Assembly (NCBI GenBank): GCA_018292915.2
Contig: JACVVK020000013.1
Span: 2,930,001-2,994,000 of the forward strand
Source: Batillaria attramentaria
Lineage: Eukaryota; Mollusca; Gastropoda; Batillariidae
Direction: 5' to 3'
Length of the DNA stretch: 64,000 bases
A program made the position numbers and the translations under genes. The notes under the pieces are model-generated. The model was not told where the DNA came from. It was given only the letters and a program-made list of their open reading frames with translations, and ran no database searches. The first letter of the stretch is position 1. Each line of letters starts with the position of its first letter. This document shows positions 58,587 through 64,000 of this stretch, piece after piece.

Positions 58587-60327
58587 CTGTAATGGCAAAC
58601 ACGTCCACACATCAATACTTCTCGTCACCTACAGTGACAACCTGCCACTGCTGTCTCTACACAAACAGCTAGCAGCAAAGCAAAGATATCATCATCAATG
58701 AAAAACGTACGTTGCGGCCAGGGTTCACATAAGATGTTTCATGACAGAGAGGCGATTCTGCAAGGTGCACTGAGCAATCACAGGTCAGAAACATTATCAC
58801 ACTGTGGTGCGAGCAAGCGCAAGGCAGATGGCAGCACAGTACAGCGTCCCCGACCCGTTCCTCCCTGGCCAAGCCCAGCCCAGCCCAAGCCGCGTTGCTG
58901 CGTTCACCCTGAAGAGCTGATAAACCATATTTGGAAGGGCGCAATAAATCTTAATGTGGGATGGGCCACCGCCAATGGGTGGTTTGGTCGGCTGAGCTGA
59001 AACTTGTAACGCTCAGAGCACTCACCAAAAGTTTCAAACTAATGTAACCACCCCCCCCCCCCTCCCACACACACACACTCTTCTCGTACCCCCATCTGGA
59101 GTACCTCCAGCTCCTTTCTAAGTCCGGCTTCCTTCCTGGCCAATCAATTTTATCACTGCCCTGGTCTCCACTTCAATGCAACAGATTTTGCAACATCATT
59201 AAAATCATGAGCAATCGCCTTTAAATGCCCAGGACATGTAATACCCAGCAATGTGGTATTCATGCAGACCAAATGTTGAAGGAAAATGGAAATGTTGATG
59301 TGATCCAACCAACGAGTATCATGCACAAGCAAACGGACAATCTTCAGCCTTCACGATGGCAACTGACAGTGACTTGAAATGCTTTGTTCGTGCTAAAGAA
59401 CCAGTTTCATGAATTTGCATGTAACCACTGCACACCATCAGAGCCTTAAAGCCAGTTGTCTGCAGATCTTGTAGCAGTGTTGACATAATATTACCAACAC
59501 CAGTCCACCACCTTAACATCATCTGACTGACACAAGTCTAACTTCAGGGGTCCTGACAAAATATCTGGTCCTGCACACATCTTGAGACTGCTTTATGGAG
59601 AACCCCACAAAAGAAAAGTGATGCTCAAAATTATACTCTCAATCTCATTACCTTTACACAATGTCAGAGAAAACCCAGTTTCACAGGTATCCTATGAAAA
59701 ACCACGTCCACGCACAGACCATACATGCAGAATACCTGTAAGCTTCTCCAATGGAAGTTTCCCGCCTCCTGGACAGGTGCAGGTAAAGGGGCCGAGCAAG
59801 AAGGACAGGGCACACTCACTCTAGTCTCATGCACACGGGACAGTGTGTGGGGGACGAGAAAGGACTGACTTTGATTGTGAGACGATCGCCCATTGTCTGC
59901 AGGCAAACACGGCGACAGAGTGACATTTGTCCGAGTATTAAGCCAACGCTAATTCCCTGACCCCCTCCAGCCGAGGCATCCTGTCTGTGTTTGGTGCCCA
60001 AACAAGGATTGCCCATGCTTGCAGAGAAGGCAGACACATTTCTAGATTCACCCCTCTCTGGGCGCTTACCTCACCGGCTGGTCGGAGGTTACACAGGTAG
60101 AGATTGTTCGTGGCTTCGGGGTTTTATCGACCCTGCAAGAGTGTGACATCACACAGGGTGACATTGAAGATAAGAGGCCTAAAGTGGTTACTCTGGGGCG
60201 TTAGACTGCCATCAGTCCATTAAGTTTGCTCTGTATAAATTTGTTAAAGTTTAAGCCGATTACATAAACTGCTACAAAGAAAGTCACATCCATTTAACAT
60301 AAAATTTACTTGAACTTCACAAAGATA

Positions 60328-60522
60328 CAGGGTTGCACATTTAAGTCGGTCCCAGGACACTGACCTATAAAAATTTCAAATGTCCTATTTTTCCTACCTC
60401 AAGCGGATATTTGTCCTATTAAAATTTTTACTGCCACTAAGTGTCCAGGACACTGTGTCCTATCACTTTGCTGTTTCCACAACACTTTGTCCCATAGAAG
60501 CTGTGGAAAATGTGCAACCCTG
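60328..60522. mobile_element. 195-bp MITE with cagggttgcacattt TIRs
   Basis: The 15-bp ends cagggttgcacattt and aaatgtgcaaccctg are exact inverted repeats. The word aagata abuts each end (60322-60327 and 60523-60528), an apparent 6-bp target duplication. The interior repeats tgtcct motifs and has no frame. Ends starting CAGGGTTGC are reminiscent of hAT-like elements, but those usually duplicate 8 bp, so the superfamily is open. Confidence 0.72.
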
Positions 60523-61307
60523 AAGATAGATGTACACTAACCAGCTTCATCTTCAGAAAAATGTGGCACCCCAATATAACCACGCACACTGGTGCTCCAA
60601 AACATACTGTAAAGGGTTAAGATTTCGTATCACAACTACCCACTGGTGTTTCTATTTATTAGCAATGATAATTAATGGGACATAAATAAATAAATATGCT
60701 GCAATGTCTTTAACTCAAATTAAGGGACACCTGCTCCTTATTCATTTTTCACTAAGCATCTTGGGTGCAAGCTAGCAAACCATGTTCAGTGAAGGACAGA
60801 CTGGGAGACACAGGGGCAGAGACATCCACAATTATTGCCATGTTCTGGCCTCATTTAACACTCATGTACTATTGCGACATACACGTTTGAGAGCATTACT
60901 TCTTTTCCCAATACCAACCCCGCTGACAGAAAAAGGCGCCATTTCTGGGCCCAGAGCTCCAATCTAACGGCGTGACACGTACTACAACCCAGGCGTTATG
61001 AAGCTTGCAAGCAAACCCACCCACCCAAATGCCCTGGTCTCCGTGGACAGGTACCTCCTGTACAAACACCCGGTATCAGGAGGGTGGCGGGCACATAAAC
61101 CGCTAAATCAAGGGTAGAACACACAGCTTGACAAAGCCGGTTATAAATGCCATGATATTGAGGCTGCAGCACAGGGCAACCGACCACAGCGTCCCCTGGG
61201 CTGCCCGGATGTACTGATAAGGGGGGAGCGTGCGTGCAAGGTTGGGTGAGAGTGAGGGTGGAGGTGGTGTGGACCAAGTGCAGGTAACAGTGTGTGCGTG
61301 TTGGGAG

Positions 61308-61476
61308 GGGTGGGGGTGGGGGTGGGTGTTTGGGAGTTTAACGTCCTTTTCCACCACATACGGGTGATATCAAAGACAGGGCAACGATGAAAAAGCCAGC
61401 ACAAATATTTGGCCCCAGCCAGGATTCGAACTCACGACCCGAGCATTGGAAGTCCAACGCTCTACCATTCGGCCGT
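61308..61476 (-). mobile_element. SINE-A copy 8
   Basis: The copy lies upstream of exon w1. Body and tail are close to the family, but the head stops within ccattcggcc, so it is slightly 5'-truncated. Imperfect gtgttgggagggg-like words on both sides suggest a target duplication. Confidence 0.83.
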
Positions 61477-62799
61477 GTGTTGGAGGGGGCGGGGGGATGT
61501 TACATACATTCAAGAGAACATGTAAGCATTGATTTGGAGTATTGTATGCATCTGAATGAAAAAAATAAAATAAAATAAAATAAAATCAGCAGAAAATTTC
61601 ACTACAGGTGGTACACAAATGACACCCCCTTGGTATTGAAGCTACACAAGTTGACCTGCCACTACCAGTATTCACTCATTAGCGCTTTGAGTTGCTTTCC
61701 TCCTGTGAGATTAAGCGCTAAACAAGTACTATTCATTATTATTACATGTATTATTATTCCAAATCCTGGGACTGTAGCCAGGTAAGAGAAAAACAAAGCA
61801 AAACACCCCACAAAAAAACAAAAACAATACCAGAAACCTAAAAAAACAAAATGAGCAAAAAGAGGAAGAAAATGACGATGACACCACATACACACCACCA
61901 AAAACAAATTATTATCTATAATGAGGTACAGGTCTGCATCAATTCTTACTACAGATATATATACACTGATACAGCCCACTAACAAAAGTCATACTGGTAC
62001 ATGTTACACAGATCCAGTCAGCCACAGCTGGTTTACTATAGTACTAATCTTTTACTCTTTTTGCAACTTCGCAAATTATACTCGTGCGAAGTAATTTTTT
62101 TTTTTTTAAGTGACGAGTAACAATATTCCGTATATTTAGATATGAGGCGACAGACCGTAGTTTGTAAGAACTGATACTGCTTAAACTAACAAGATTCAAA
62201 GATTCAAGATTCAAATATTTTATTCCTTTCTCCCCACTTGGGGTATGGAGGAATGTCAACTCAGTCAAGTAATGCATCATACATGATTCTCATACGTACA
62301 GAATTACAAAAACACATGTAGGACAGAAGAAATCACAACAGTCCAAACTGCACATCGCATATGTTACAAAAGAACAAACAAAAACAATAGTGCACAACAA
62401 GCACACTCATATTCATGCATGTGCACACACGTCTCCGGTGCATGCGAGTGCGTGCATTGTCCAACGCAAACAGCTTTCTATGACTCAGCAGCGTTATCAC
62501 GTTCATCGGTTTGAGAGTGTCATGACATTCTGGCACAAGATATCAGCCCATAATCTTGCCCTGACCGGTTCAATAAAGAACCTGTTTCTCATGCTCTCTC
62601 ACCCCAGGCCAGTCCAATTTACTCAGAGGGCTATTTTTGATTACGCAGTTAAACTCTGGTGATGCCAGTTGCCACACTGACTGCTGCCTTTAGGGTAAGG
62701 GATAATCACTTTGACCTGTGCATCATCATAATAATAATAATAATAAATAGTTTTTATAGGGCACTGCTCTCCAGATGCAAAGGACTCGCTGTGCTTAAG

Positions 62800-62850
<51 letters not shown>
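62800..62850. repeat. (CA)n microsatellite
   Basis: About twenty-five CA units lie upstream of exon w1, after an (ata)n run at about 62727-62747. Confidence 0.93.
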
Positions 62851-62853
<3 letters not shown>

Positions 62854-63110
62854 TTGCCTCCTTAGTCTGTCACAGACACATGTCTGTTCTGTTTTGCCTG
62901 AAATCAAACCATGCACAGGTGTATGCATACATGTAATCATGTGTGTAATGTTACAAACAACATGAACCTCTACTTGTTGCCACTGATTGCTTGCATATAA
63001 CTACTGTGTGTAGGCAAAACTTAGTTGCATGAGCAGACAAAATTCATATTCTCATAACAAGCTGCATGCATTTCACATGAACAACTCTCTCTCTCTCAGC
63101 CTTGCAGTTT

Positions 63111-63112
<2 letters not shown>

Positions 63113-63162
<50 letters not shown>
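63113..63162. repeat. (TG)n microsatellite
   Basis: About twenty-four TG units lie upstream of exon w1. Confidence 0.93.
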
Positions 63163-64000
63163 TGATTTTTTGGGTTTTTTTTTCCCTCAGTCTTCTATCA
63201 AAGCATAAATTTCAATAAGTTCGTGCACATGTATGTACATACTTGTATAACAATTTGGGAGCGTTTTTGTTTTTTTCCCCCCTTTCAAATTGTTTCATTA
63301 AATCCAAAATACATGTAAAAGAAAGCAGCGGCCTTTCTTTTTTTCTTTTCTTTTTTTAAAATGGAATATAGCATCCTCTCTCTCTTGCGGTGTGTATTTT
63401 CAGTTTCACTGTCAGTGCTATCTCTTGCTTTGGTCAATTCTAACACACTGCTGGTCAACCACTATTCAAATTGGGGTACCAGTAACATCAAAGGGAAAAA
63501 AGACTGTCATTTACTCAGCTAGGTACTACTACGCTGCATAAATAATGACCTCAAAATTAGTGTTTCTGCACAAAACGGAAAATGATATGACCTGAGTAGG
63601 AACGACTTCAAGTCACTTCATTTTGGACACATGTATCACGCCAGTCAGTACCTGTTACTAGTGTTAGTGAACAGTACTAACCTGAAAGTGGATTGCCACC
63701 AGCTGAAATTATAAATCTTAAAGGGGCTCATGCTACCATTTTAACACTCACACTCACAGATCGTTCTGAGCTGTTTTCATGGTATCTATCATCACACCCC
63801 TTAGACACCAGGACAGCGACAGCATCTGTAATGCTGGCACTAAGTCAACAGAAGCGTGCTCGATGACACAGCGATCACACTGAGCGCTTCAGTAGTGTAA
63901 AAACAGTCGCAGAATTTGAATACTTCAATTGTTTGTGCAGAGTGTAAACAACAATGTATTGCAATGTATTGCATTAAGAGCTGTACTCATCATCAAGATG

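Larger units (their letters stand above)
58587..64000. other. No coding exon seen; probable TRIP11 intron 1
   Basis: Neither strand shows a convincing exon. In particular, I searched for an ALPS-type N-terminus (a short Ser/Thr/Gly-rich amphipathic start ending near TEGTEEV) and did not find it. Contents are one MITE, one SINE-A copy, CA/TG runs and an (ata)n run with a gcgctt-type repeat near 62.7 kb. The region 59750-60080 is unique sequence without features. Confidence 0.6.

Noticed and set aside
60996..61404. Pro/Thr/His-rich minus-strand frames upstream of exon w1
   Set aside because: They overlap the SINE-A tail and CA-rich sequence and show no conserved domain or ALPS-like start.

Overview
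The window looks like nuclear DNA from a mollusc, probably a gastropod. Evidence: one intron-rich gene dominates it, introns follow GT..AG, long CA/TG microsatellites are everywhere, and several short tRNA-headed retroposon families and TIR elements recur. The phylum is an inference from repeat style; the species cannot be named from the sequence.

The main gene is on the minus strand, from about 58.6 kb down to 11.15 kb. It encodes the Golgi coiled-coil tether TRIP11/GMAP-210. I placed 23 coding exons by splice sites, reading phase and protein similarity. They run from just after the missing N-terminal (ALPS-type) exon to the stop codon, about 2,270 codons. Order matches the vertebrate protein: N-terminal coiled coil, a 3.5-kb central coiled-coil exon, the YTREAL segment, the GRAB domain (core LLLGYFHTP) and the proline-rich tail. 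All phases agree except for one missing base in the 3.5-kb exon near 23930. The introns carry SINEs, MITEs, minisatellites of 35 and 126 bp, microsatellites and a TTAA-ended palindrome.

Downstream of TRIP11 on the same strand (about 6.6 to 3.9 kb) are two exon-like pieces of a carbohydrate sulfotransferase similar to CHST15. They contain both PAPS-binding motifs but the segment between them was not found, and a SINE has landed at the splice donor of the first piece. At the left edge, a 3.27-kb RTE-like LINE with a frameshift sits inside a SINE; each layer has its own target-site duplication.

From 58.6 to 64 kb I see no coding exon. That stretch is read as part of TRIP11 intron 1, holding a 195-bp TIR element, a SINE copy and microsatellites. 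I did not find a convincing new multi-gene system. The most unusual material is the transposon nesting, the chimeric SINE heads sharing one tail, the palindromic TTAA element and the element with doubled termini.
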